A stretch of 64,000 nucleotides of DNA from Streptomyces griseofuscus (GTDB lineage Bacteria > Actinomycetota > Actinomycetes > Streptomycetales > Streptomycetaceae): the NCBI RefSeq assembly GCF_014673495.1, contig NZ_CP051006.1, positions 4,154,001-4,218,000 of the forward strand, written 5' to 3'. Shown piece after piece: positions 1-7,059 of this stretch. Under the pieces are notes generated by a model. It saw only the letters and a list, made by a program, of their open reading frames with translations, was not told where the DNA came from and searched no databases. The position numbers and the translations under genes were made by a program. Position 1 is the first letter of the stretch. Each line of letters starts with the position of its first letter.

Positions 1-444
1 GCGCAGCGTGTTCGGGTCGGTGATCGACCTGACCCAGGCGGGCAGCTGCGAGTGCCATACCAGAGTGTGGCCGCGCATTCGCTGACCGTGGGCGGAGGCG
101 TGGCTGACGATCGAGTCGGCCGGGCCGAAGTTGAAGGTGCCGCGGGACGGTTCGGTGGTGTCCCATTTCATCTCGTTCTCCGGGGTGATCATGTTGAACT
201 CCCGGTCGAGAATGGTGGAGTACGTCGAGTCCCCGAGCCTGCCCGAGGCCACGGCCGTACCGAAGTAGCGGCCGCTGCCGGCCGCCTCGGCGGCCAGGGT
301 CGGCGTGCGGGCCTTGGGCGTGTGGGCGGCCTGGGCGACGAGCGGCACGGCGGCACCCGCGGCGGCGAGAACCACGGCGGCGGCGAGCACGCGGCGGGTT
401 GCCGGACGGCGGCGATGAGGACGGTTCTGATGTGACAACGGCAT
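1..444 (-). CDS. GH10 endo-1,4-beta-xylanase, N-terminal part (cut by window edge)
   Basis: The frame is open from an ATG at 444 to the window edge, 148 codons. It begins with an arginine-rich n-region and an alanine-rich hydrophobic stretch typical of a Sec or Tat signal peptide (residues 1-43, with AQA just before residue 43). The mature part reads like the start of a glycoside hydrolase family 10 barrel: SGRYFGTAVASGRLGDSTY, then FNMITPENEMKWDTTEP, then RMRGHTLVWHSQLPAWV. The NEMKW and RGHTLVWH segments are strand motifs of Streptomyces XlnA-type xylanases. The product should be secreted and cleave xylan internally. The catalytic glutamates and any binding module lie outside the window. 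No regulator is adjacent; the upstream 330 bases hold only a probable galactosidase remnant. Confidence 0.88.
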   Translation of the reverse strand, partial: MPLSHQNRPHRRRPATRRVLAAAVVLAAAGAAVPLVAQAAHTPKARTPTLAAEAAGSGRYFGTAVASGRLGDSTYSTILDREFNMITPENEMKWDTTEPSRGTFNFGPADSIVSHASAHGQRMRGHTLVWHSQLPAWVRSITDPNTLR

Positions 445-526
445 GTCCTTCTGGCACAACGGGCCTTGATCCGGCCCTGGTTACCCGTCAGTTGCCGTCA
501 CGCACACAAAGGTTGCCGCGGTCGGG

Positions 527-688
527 GGAAGACTCTTCACGGTCGCCGCCAGCGGCTGGCGCGGCCTGCCCGCGGCCGTCACCGCGACCGCCGGCACCAG
601 CCCGGTCGGACGCCGCCTGCACGTGGTCCACAACTGGGGCTGGTCGTCCGCCGAAAGCCAGCCCCCCGTAGAGCTGACCGACGTCGGG
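527..688 (+). pseudogene. probable C-terminal remnant of a GH42 beta-galactosidase
   Basis: The stretch 445-775 has no intact gene. One plus-strand frame translates to a segment containing GRRLHVVHNWGWSSAE followed by PPVELTDV. This resembles the beta-sandwich C-terminal domain of GH42 beta-galactosidases, where a GRR-VHNWSW motif precedes the end of the protein. There is no start codon or upstream catalytic domain, and the frame then runs unrelated into the opposite-strand gene at 776. It is most likely the leftover 3' end of a deleted gene. The call rests on one motif and is moderate. Confidence 0.5.
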
Positions 689-775
689 CCGGTACCCGAC
701 CCGGCAACACCTGCTTCGCCCGTACTCGGCCGGGGGCGCCTCACCGGGATCTGCTCGACCACCGAACTGTGGTGT

Positions 776-1561
776 TCACCGGGTCGGGACGAACCCTCCC
801 CGGGCCGACGCGGAGCCGCCCGAACCCTGCGCCTCCACGCGGTAGCCGTCGCCCGCGGTACTGCGCACACCGGTTCCGTTGTTGAACTGGGCGGCAAACT
901 CATAGCTCCCGGCCGGCACGGTCAGGCCGGGTCTGAGGACCCAGCGGTAGACCAGCGTGCCGTCGGCCTCCTGGGCGGTGACGGTGAAGTCAGCACTCGG
1001 CAGGGTCTGCCAGGTGCCGGTGTTCTTCACCCCGCCGGTCTGCACGATCCGCATCTCGATCGTGAGCGAGGTGAGCGGCTGGGTCGTCTTGAGGGCGAGG
1101 TTGCTCTGCGTCCAGTAGACGGTGCTGTGCGGGTCCACCGAGCCGGCCGACCACAGCGACCCGCGCTTGCTCTCGCCGGCGGCCGGCGATGGACTGGTGG
1201 CCGGCGGAGTCGGGCGCGCGCTGCCCGGGGTGGTGGCCGGGGCCGGCGCGACGGGGGTGGGGCGGGCCGATGTCGGTTGCGGGGAGCTGACGGTCGGGGA
1301 CGGGGTGGCAGGCGCGGTCACGGTGACCGACGGCGACGAGGTCGCGACGATGGCGGCGACGGCGAGGCCGCCGGTCGCCAGGATGCCGGTGGCGGCGAGC
1401 CCGGCGAGCGCGACCCTGGTACCGGACCTCGCGAACGGCCGCGCGCGGTGACGAACGGCGGGGCCGGACACGCCGCGTTGCACCCGGGCCAGCATTTTGG
1501 CACGGTCGGGCCGGTGGGCCTCGGCGGCCTCGCGCAGCCGGCGGGCGATCTCCTCGTTCAC
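776..1561 (-). CDS. single-pass membrane protein paired with sigma factor (putative anti-sigma or sensor)
   Basis: The protein has 261 residues. A short charged cytoplasmic N-terminus (1-45) is followed by one transmembrane helix (about 49-73), a Pro/Thr/Ser-rich linker (75-130) and an extracytoplasmic beta-rich domain of about 120 residues (from GSLWSAGSVDPHSTVYWTQ). The GTG start at 1561 overlaps the TGA stop of the sigma factor gene (GTGA), so the two are translationally coupled. No zinc anti-sigma HxxxCxxC motif is visible. A role in restraining or sensing for the sigma factor is inferred from coupling and topology only. Longer upstream in-frame sequence exists but lies inside the sigma gene. 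Confidence 0.75.
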   Translation of the reverse strand: MNEEIARRLREAAEAHRPDRAKMLARVQRGVSGPAVRHRARPFARSGTRVALAGLAATGILATGGLAVAAIVATSSPSVTVTAPATPSPTVSSPQPTSARPTPVAPAPATTPGSARPTPPATSPSPAAGESKRGSLWSAGSVDPHSTVYWTQSNLALKTTQPLTSLTIEMRIVQTGGVKNTGTWQTLPSADFTVTAQEADGTLVYRWVLRPGLTVPAGSYEFAAQFNNGTGVRSTAGDGYRVEAQGSGGSASARGGFVPTR

Positions 1562-2088
1562 CGGTTCCTCCTCCCTGCCACCAGGTCCCCGACCGCTCGC
1601 GCGCCAAGAATCCTTTCCAGCTCGGCCATTGCCTTCGAGGTCTGGCTCTTCACCGTACCGACCGATATGCCCAGCGCCACCGCCGTGTCCTTCTCCGACA
1701 GGTCGAAGGCGTGCCGCAGCACCACGCAGGCACGCTTGCGGAACGGCAGCCGGGCGAGCGCCGCGCGGACGTCCAGCACAGCCGCCATGTCCGGCCCCTC
1801 CACCTTCTCGGGGCTGCGGGACCAGAACAGCGTGATCCGGCGTCGCTCGCGCACCGCGCTGCGGATCCGTCCGCGCGCCAGGTTGGCCACCACACCGCGG
1901 GCGTAGGCGAGCGGGTGGTCGGCCTGCCGCAACCGGTCCCAGCGCTGCCACAGAGCGACCAGGGCATCCGCCGCCAGGTCGTCCGCCGCGTCGGTCTCGC
2001 CGGTCAGCAGGTATGCCAGACGGGCGAGTTCGGCATAGTGGCGTTCGAAGAATTCGTGGAACTCCGCGGACGCGTCATCGAGGACCAT
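1558..2088 (-). CDS. SigE-family (SigE/ECF-like) RNA polymerase sigma factor
   Basis: The protein has 176 residues. Region 2 (FFERHYAELARLAYLLTGE, then AADDLAADALVALWQRWD) is followed by a short linker and region 4 (LPFRKRACVVLRHAFDLSE, then AVALGISVGTVKSQTSKA). This is the layout of the small Streptomyces sigma-70 family SigE proteins. I chose the ATG at 2088 because it gives the usual family length and AGGAGAG lies upstream. An ATG at 2133 and a TTG at 2142 would add 15-18 unconserved residues. It is the first gene of a two-gene operon with the membrane protein at 776-1561. It probably directs transcription of a small cell-envelope or stress regulon including its own operon, which is usual for this class but not shown here. 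Confidence 0.85.
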   Translation of the reverse strand: MVLDDASAEFHEFFERHYAELARLAYLLTGETDAADDLAADALVALWQRWDRLRQADHPLAYARGVVANLARGRIRSAVRERRRITLFWSRSPEKVEGPDMAAVLDVRAALARLPFRKRACVVLRHAFDLSEKDTAVALGISVGTVKSQTSKAMAELERILGARAVGDLVAGRRNR

Positions 2089-2229
2089 CCCCCGGTCGCC
2101 CTCTCCTGGCAATGATGTGCGCGTTGGTTGCATGTTTAACAATGGGGCGGAGCCTAACAGTGCCCAGCCCGGGATCCGAACGGCGCTCTTGCTCGGTTGT
2201 GGGCCGGTGAAGGCCGGCCGGTGGGCTGG

Positions 2230-2508
2230 TCAATGCCGGGCGAACTGGACGCCGGTCGGCTGCGCGACGTCCGGCCGCACGGCGATGCCGTCGACGGTCA
2301 GCTGCTCCCTGTAGATGTCGGTGATCCTGAGCGCCCCGCCTCAGCCGGTGCCATCGGCGGACAGGAAGTAGTCGTAGACGGTGCGGGGCAGTTGCCGACA
2401 GCCACCGGCGGTCCGCACCTCCAGCGCCGCCACCGGGTTCCGGTGGCCGATCACCTGGATCCCGCACCACCACTTGGCGGGCCCGGCCTTGTACCGGTTT
2501 CGCTCCCG
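2230..2508 (-). pseudogene. expansin / CBM63-like C-terminal remnant with in-frame TGA
   Basis: The minus strand reads RYKAGPAKWWCGIQVIGHRN, then PVAALEVR, RTVYDYFLSADGTG, a TGA at 2343-2341, and then GGALRITDIYREQLTVDGI to a natural stop at 2230. This matches the second (cellulose-binding, CBM63-like) domain of bacterial expansins. The conserved continuation after the glycine would normally be cysteine, so TGC or TGT appears to have become TGA. The N-terminal double-psi barrel domain is absent; upstream of about 2508 no expansin sequence is recognisable in any frame. It therefore has both a truncation and a nonsense codon. Bases 2509-2790 contain nothing I can identify. Confidence 0.72.
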
Positions 2509-2794
2509 GTGAGGACGGTCAGGGCCAGGCAGAACCAACGCACCGACGACCAGTAGCCCCGAGGGAATGCCCGTGCCCGGTCCGCGCCTGCGCCGCGGTT
2601 GTGGCGCGGCGTGCTTCGTTGCCCTCATGCCCGTCCATCCGATAGTTCGACTCGGCCTTTCGGCTCCCAGTTGCCGCAGGGGACGAGAAGGTTGCCGCCC
2701 CGACGCTGATTTCTCGGCGACCGTTGCACGGCACGAAAGGGATCTGAAGAACATCGGATTCGGCGGCAACCTCTCCGTCCCGGGCGGCCACCCG

Positions 2795-3667
2795 ATCGGG
2801 AGCTCGCACTACGGCTTCGACGCCTTCTACTGCATGCCCGGCGAGGACGGCGCCCACTCCCGCACTCGAACTCCGCGGTCGGCAGCGGGCCCAGCTCTTC
2901 GTCCTGGCTGCGGAAGTCGAAGCCGATCGAGGTCAGCTTGCCCCGCGGCATCCGCTGATCCTCAGCCTCGTTGATCGTCGTCAGACGGGCGTTGAGCTCT
3001 TCCAGCGAGGCGACGTCGGGGGCCGGGACCAATCACGCTGACGCCGAAGGTCGAGCGGACCAGCAGGATCACCGGCCGCCAGTGCTACTACTCGGCGCCG
3101 GCCCGCTTCATCGGCGAGCGGGTACGCGTTCTGCTGCGGGGCAACGAGCTGATGGTTTTCAACAAGCGTGAGCTCGTCGCCCGGCATCCGCGGCTGACCC
3201 GGCGGGGCGCCTACCGGGATGTCCTTGATCACTACCTGGAGATCCTGCTGGCCAGGCCCGGGGCCATGCGGGTTTCGACCGCGCTGGCCGCTGCCCGGGC
3301 CGAGGGTGCGTTCACCGCCGCCCATGAAGCGTTCTGGGCGGCCGCCCGCAAGGCTCACGGCGACGCGGCGGGCACCGTAGCGTTGATCGAGGTCCTGCTG
3401 CCGCACCGGCGGCTTCCCGCCGAGGCGGTCCAGATCGGCATCACCGCCGCCGTCAAGGCGGGTTCCACCAGCCCGGACGTGGTGGCCATCGAGGCCCGCA
3501 AGGCAGAAGCCGCCGCCCGGGACCCCGAGCCGGAGGACGACAAGGACGATCCTCCTCCCTGGACCGAGGAGAACGCCGGACGGGTGCTGACGCTGCCCCC
3601 ACGACGAGCCGTTCTGCACGAGGACCGGCGCCACCGCCGTCGGTGGACCGCTGTGACCATCTGCTGA
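2795..3667 (+). pseudogene. istA: IS21-family transposase (istA) remnant with internal inversion
   Basis: Three pieces of one IstA can be read. Plus strand 2801-2857 gives SSHYGFDAFYCMPGEDGAH, from the DDE catalytic region. Minus strand 3032-2859 gives VPAPDVASLEELNARL and ends PLPTAEFECG. Plus strand from 3032 gives LTPKVERTSRITGRQCYYSA and continues to a stop at 3667 through the C-terminal domain (AHEAFWAAARKAHGDAAGT, then ALIEVLLPHRRLPAEAV). In IstA these segments are consecutive and co-oriented. The middle 170 bp is therefore inverted, and about 16 residues (normally an EKGGVEG-type segment) are missing at one junction. The N-terminal HTH part is absent. It cannot make an active transposase. 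Confidence 0.82.
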
Positions 3668-3688
3668 CCGCCAACCGAGAGGTTCCGC

Positions 3689-4500
3689 ATGACCGACAAC
3701 ACCGCCCTCTTCGACGTCGGGGCCCCGCAGCCCCGCAAGGACGCGGCCGCGGCCGGCGCGGTCGAGACCGTGATCGATGAAGCCTGCCGGACCCCGCACC
3801 TGCCCACGATCCGCTCCCGCTGAGAGGAACTGGCCGCCACCGCGCTGAAGGAACGGCTCACTTTCAAGGACTTCCTGGCCGACCTGCTGGAAGCCGAGTG
3901 CCTCCAGCGCGAGGAACGCAAGAAGGCCCGTCTGGTCCGGGAGGCGAACTTCCCCCGCCCCAAGCGGCTGGAGGACTTCGAGTTCGACAAGAACCCGACC
4001 ATCGTCTCCGAGCAGGTCAACACGCTCGCCGACCCGCCCTGACTGAAGACCGGCCTGCCGCTCTGCCTGATCGGCGACTCCGGCACCGGCAAGTCCCACC
4101 TGCTCACCGGGATCGGCACCGCGATCGCCGAGGCGGGCCTGCGAGTCCGCTACACCACGACCTCGAACCTCGTGAACGAGCCGGCCGAGGCCGCAGACGA
4201 GAAGAAGCCGGCCCGCACTCCTGCCCGATGCGGGCGTGTTGACCTGCTCTGTCTGGACGAGTTCGGATATCTCGTCCCGGACAAGTCCGGCGCGAAGCTG
4301 CTGTTCCAGGTCTTCACCGAACGCGAGGAACGACGGGCGATCGCCATCGCGTCGAACGCCCCGTTCCCGGAATGGAGGCAGACCTTCACCGACCCGCGGC
4401 TCCGCTCGGCGATCGTGGGCCGGGTCACCTTCAACACGCACATCGTCGAGACCGGCACCGACGGCTTCCGTCTGGCCCAGGCCCAGAAGAGACGCCGCCA
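3689..4500 (+). pseudogene. istB: IS21-family helper ATPase (istB) with two in-frame TGA codons
   Basis: The frame begins at ATG 3689, 22 bases after the istA stop, as in intact IS21 elements. It encodes the IstB N-terminal domain, a Walker A (LIGDSGTGKSHLL), a Walker B (LLCLDEFGYL) and the tail FTEREERRAIAIASNAPF, then FTDPRL and ETGTDGFRLAQAQ. TGA codons interrupt it at 3821-3823 and 4040-4042. At the second, family alignment expects a tryptophan just before the Walker A strand, so TGG to TGA is likely. The C-terminal end drifts out of homology at about 4490. Both genes of the element are dead, so it is immobile unless complemented. I could not define the terminal inverted repeats. Confidence 0.85.
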
Positions 4501-4635
4501 AAGCTGTCAGGGCCGGTCCGACACAATCCCATCATGCGCGAGCGCGCGTCGGTCCCGGGCCCGGGAAACAGGCTCCGGGAGCGGGTTCGTGGGCGACATA
4601 CTGGCCGCTGTGACGACTTACGAGACCAAGACGCG

Positions 4636-5223
4636 ATGAGCACACCGACCCTGGTCGTCGTGAGCGGCGGCCCCGGCACAGGGAAGACCACGCTCGCCCA
4701 CGAACTCGCCCGTGTCCTCGGATGCCCCGCGATCATCCGCGACGAGATCAAACAGGGCATGGCCATGTCCCATCCTGGCTACCAGAGCGGCGGCGACGAT
4801 CCCCTCAACCACCCGACCCTGGACGCCTTCTTCGGAGTACTGAAGGTACTCCTGGAGGTCGGCGTCACGGTGGTCGCTGAAGCGGCCTTCCAGGACAGGC
4901 TGTGGCGGCCGAACCTCGAGCCGCTCACCGGCCTCGCACATCTGCGCGTCATCCGCTGCACCACCGACGCCGACATTGCCCACGACCGCATCATCCAGCG
5001 CGCCGAGGAAGACGCCCACCGGGCCGCCCACGGCGACCAAGAACTGCTCGACTCCATCGCCGCCGGAGGACACTCTCTCGACTCCTTCGTCCCGATCTCC
5101 TTGGACGTCCCCACCCTGACCGTGGACACCGCACACGGCTACCAGCCAGCTTTGCCGGACATCGCGGCCTTCGCCCGCGCATCCGACGATGGTGCGTCAC
5201 CCGAACGCATGATGGAAAGCTAA
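4636..5223 (+). CDS. P-loop AAA / kinase-like protein (zeta-toxin or CPT-like fold)
   Basis: The protein has 195 residues. It has an N-terminal beta strand and Walker A (VVVSGGPGTGKTTLAHEL, residues 7-24), a conserved RDEIK after the second strand, a DAFFGVL helix, a VVAEAAFQ strand with the acidic Walker-B-like E, and an R-rich lid-like segment. This is the layout of small ATP-dependent kinases such as zeta-toxin/chloramphenicol phosphotransferase-like proteins that phosphorylate small molecules. No antitoxin-like gene is adjacent. It lies just beyond the dead IS21 element, 130 bp after istB homology ends, and may be part of the same acquired strip. The start is the ATG at 4636; the ribosome binding site is weak. 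Confidence 0.75.
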   Translation: MSTPTLVVVSGGPGTGKTTLAHELARVLGCPAIIRDEIKQGMAMSHPGYQSGGDDPLNHPTLDAFFGVLKVLLEVGVTVVAEAAFQDRLWRPNLEPLTGLAHLRVIRCTTDADIAHDRIIQRAEEDAHRAAHGDQELLDSIAAGGHSLDSFVPISLDVPTLTVDTAHGYQPALPDIAAFARASDDGASPERMMES

Positions 5224-5271
5224 CGTGCCGCTCAGAGCGGAGTTACTGACGATCTTTGCAAGCTCACACAC

Positions 5272-5306
5272 AGAGGCCGACGCCCCTCGGGGACGCCGGC
5301 CTCTTC
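5272..5306. terminator. stem-loop after the P-loop gene
   Basis: An arm starting AGAGGCCGACGCC pairs with GGCGTCC-type sequence ending GGCCTCT (one or two mismatches) with a short TCGG loop, 50 bases after the stop at 5223. There is no T tract, as is usual in Streptomyces. It probably ends the kinase-like transcript. The remaining 5307-5620 contains no gene I can identify; it holds the dre-like site listed separately. Confidence 0.5.
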
Positions 5307-5483
5307 CATGCTGAGCCCGCCCGTTCTCCGCCGACCGGGCCAATGCCCGTCCTCGTCGTCCACCGCGGATCGGGGAATCCGGCGGTCCCGGATCGAACAC
5401 GGGTCGAGATCCTGCGGTCCGTCGAGCCTGTCGGGGGCCCTCCGTCCGGTCCGGATCCGATGCGTTTCACGCTGGGTTTGTTT

Positions 5484-5495
5484 TTGTCTAGACCA
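5484..5495. promoter_or_regulatory. DasR-responsive-element-like palindrome (TTGTCTAGACCA)
   Basis: The sequence matches the core of the DasR operator of Streptomyces (TGGTCTAGACCA) at 11 of 12 positions. It lies in an unusually AT-rich patch within a 450-base interval that has no gene. DasR controls aminosugar and chitin genes, but both flanking genes point toward this interval, so neither has its promoter here. It may be a chance match or a remnant of a lost chitin-related gene. Confidence 0.35.
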
Positions 5496-5623
5496 ATTTG
5501 GGGCGGGCGTGCCCTCCGCGGGCCTGTGAGGCGCCAGGGGCCGGAACGAATTCTCCGCCGTGAACGGGATCCCTTCGGAGGTGGCCCAGGGGCCCCGGTC
5601 CTCTCCGGCATGGCACTTTCTTG

Positions 5624-5661
5624 TACAGGGCGAGGGCGCGCGGGGCGACCCTCGCCCTGTA
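5624..5661. terminator. perfect 13-bp stem-loop downstream of the TauD-type gene
   Basis: TACAGGGCGAGGG at 5624-5636 pairs perfectly with CCCTCGCCCTGTA at 5649-5661 around a 12-base loop. It lies 19 bases beyond the stop of the minus-strand dioxygenase gene. It is strong enough to act as a factor-independent terminator and may work in both directions. Confidence 0.8.
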
Positions 5662-5679
5662 TCAGGAGGCTCATTCACG

Positions 5680-6696
5680 TCAGTGCGTCTTCGGCATGCC
5701 GAAGCGGAATGCCGCGAAGTCGGCCGGGTACTCACGCGCCTTGCGGGTGTTGAGCCACAGGCGCAACAGATCACGGTGGCGTCCCGGCTGGTCCTCGAAC
5801 GCCGTACGGCCGTGCACCACAAGGTTGTTGTTCAGCAACTGGATGTCGCCCGGCTGGAGCTTCATCGAGATCTGGTGCTCGTCCATGGCACCGATCTCCT
5901 GGAAGAGCCGGAGGGCGTACCGCTCGATGTCACTGAGCGGAATCCCGGACCGCGCGGTGGCCGACTCGATGTACTGCGCCATGTAGAAGCGGCAGCTGAG
6001 CTGGCCGTTGAAGTAGCCGTACACGGCGTTGCGGTAGTACGGCACCTCGTCGGTCGCCTCTTCGGCCCGTCGGTCGTAGACGAAGCCGCGATAGTAGATG
6101 CCGAGTAGCTCACGATGGTGGGCGAGCAGGTAGTTGTAGATCGTCATGGAGCTGGCCAGCGTGCTGACCCCGCCGTGTCCCGCGTTGCGCAGGCACAGCA
6201 GGCCCACGATGTCGGCGCTGTCGGTGTGGAAAGGCAGCGCGGAACGGGTCCGGTAGGCGCGCGTCACGGTGTTCGGGTCGTCGAGGTCGCCCTCCGAGTG
6301 GTCCTTGACATGGGCCATCAGATCGCCGGCCGCATTCTGTGACACCGGTACGCCGAGGTGGAGCCCGATGCCCCAGTAGATCACCTTGGCATCCTCCACC
6401 GACCACTTGTCGACCGGAAGACCGCGCAGCACACTGAATCCGCGGCCGAACTCCAGTTCGTCCACGATCGCTTCGAGCCGCCTGCTGAGGGTGGGCAGTG
6501 GAAAGTCGTCCACGGAGAGTTTCCCGAGCGGCTCTCCGCGCTCCTTCGCGGTACCCAAGGCGCTTTCCAGTTCGGCGATTTCCCGCTCATCGAGGACCTC
6601 CGTCCAGGAGCTCGAATCGGTGAAGTCGCTCGCCTGCCAGACTCCAGGACCGGTGACCGGCTCGGTGCGTATGAAGGGGTGGGAATTCGGGGGCAA
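5680..6696 (-). CDS. TauD/TfdA-family Fe(II)/2-oxoglutarate dioxygenase
   Basis: The protein has 338 residues. The Fe-binding HxD is seen in LPFHTDSADIVGLLCLR and the distal His in LLNNNLVVHGRTAF, followed by the 2OG-anchoring Arg in RDLLRLWLN. This is the TauD/clavaminate-synthase superfamily layout. The TTG start at 6696 is supported by GGAG seven bases upstream and no better start nearby. The enzyme would couple 2OG decarboxylation to hydroxylation of a small substrate; the specificity cannot be read. The gene diverges from the peptide/opine-type ABC importer at 7060 across a shared 363-base regulatory region. This suggests that the imported compound, or a relative of it, is the substrate (inference). 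Confidence 0.87.
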   Translation of the reverse strand: MPPNSHPFIRTEPVTGPGVWQASDFTDSSSWTEVLDEREIAELESALGTAKERGEPLGKLSVDDFPLPTLSRRLEAIVDELEFGRGFSVLRGLPVDKWSVEDAKVIYWGIGLHLGVPVSQNAAGDLMAHVKDHSEGDLDDPNTVTRAYRTRSALPFHTDSADIVGLLCLRNAGHGGVSTLASSMTIYNYLLAHHRELLGIYYRGFVYDRRAEEATDEVPYYRNAVYGYFNGQLSCRFYMAQYIESATARSGIPLSDIERYALRLFQEIGAMDEHQISMKLQPGDIQLLNNNLVVHGRTAFEDQPGRHRDLLRLWLNTRKAREYPADFAAFRFGMPKTH

Positions 6697-6771
6697 AAGA
6701 TCTCTCCGATCTCGTAATGCGGCGGTTCACGCCGACTGCGCGACTTCCCGCGCGACCGTACGGTTTGAACG

Positions 6772-6799
6772 CAGGTCGATCATGGTGGTAGCCGACCTG
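6772..6799. promoter_or_regulatory. inverted repeat in the dioxygenase / ABC divergent promoter region
   Basis: CAGGTCG and CGACCTG (7-bp perfect arms, 14-base spacer) lie between the divergent genes at 6696 and 7060. A regulator binding here could control both sides. No regulator gene is adjacent. The rest of 6697-7059 shows no coding signal on either strand. Confidence 0.4.
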
Positions 6800-7059
6800 A
6801 ACGTCAAAGCTACAGAAGGGTGTTGATGCTGCATCAGGGCAGCGGGTAGGGTGCCGATGTCCTACCTCAGGCGTGTGCGGTCCGGCCCGCCCGACCATCA
6901 ATTCCCGAGCTGTGGCGACGTTGTCTCACTATCTTGGTTTCACCACGAAGACAGTCCGTGCCGGCTCCGGGCACACATAGCCCGACCCCACCCGATGCGT
7001 TGAACTCGCCCTGGCCCTGCCGCGGGTCGGCACCGGCCCATCACGGAGAGACAGTGATC

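Noticed and set aside
445..526. Promoter of the xylanase gene
   Set aside because: No clear -35/-10 or XlnR-type site could be placed on the minus strand.
3821..4042. Genetic-code change (TGA read as Trp) in istB
   Set aside because: All intact genes in the window use TGA as an ordinary stop and Trp is encoded by TGG; the istB TGAs sit in an element that is already broken.
5350..5450. tRNA-like T-arm on the minus strand (CCCG, TTCGATC, CGGG)
   Set aside because: Only one arm is visible; no acceptor or anticodon stem can be folded around it.
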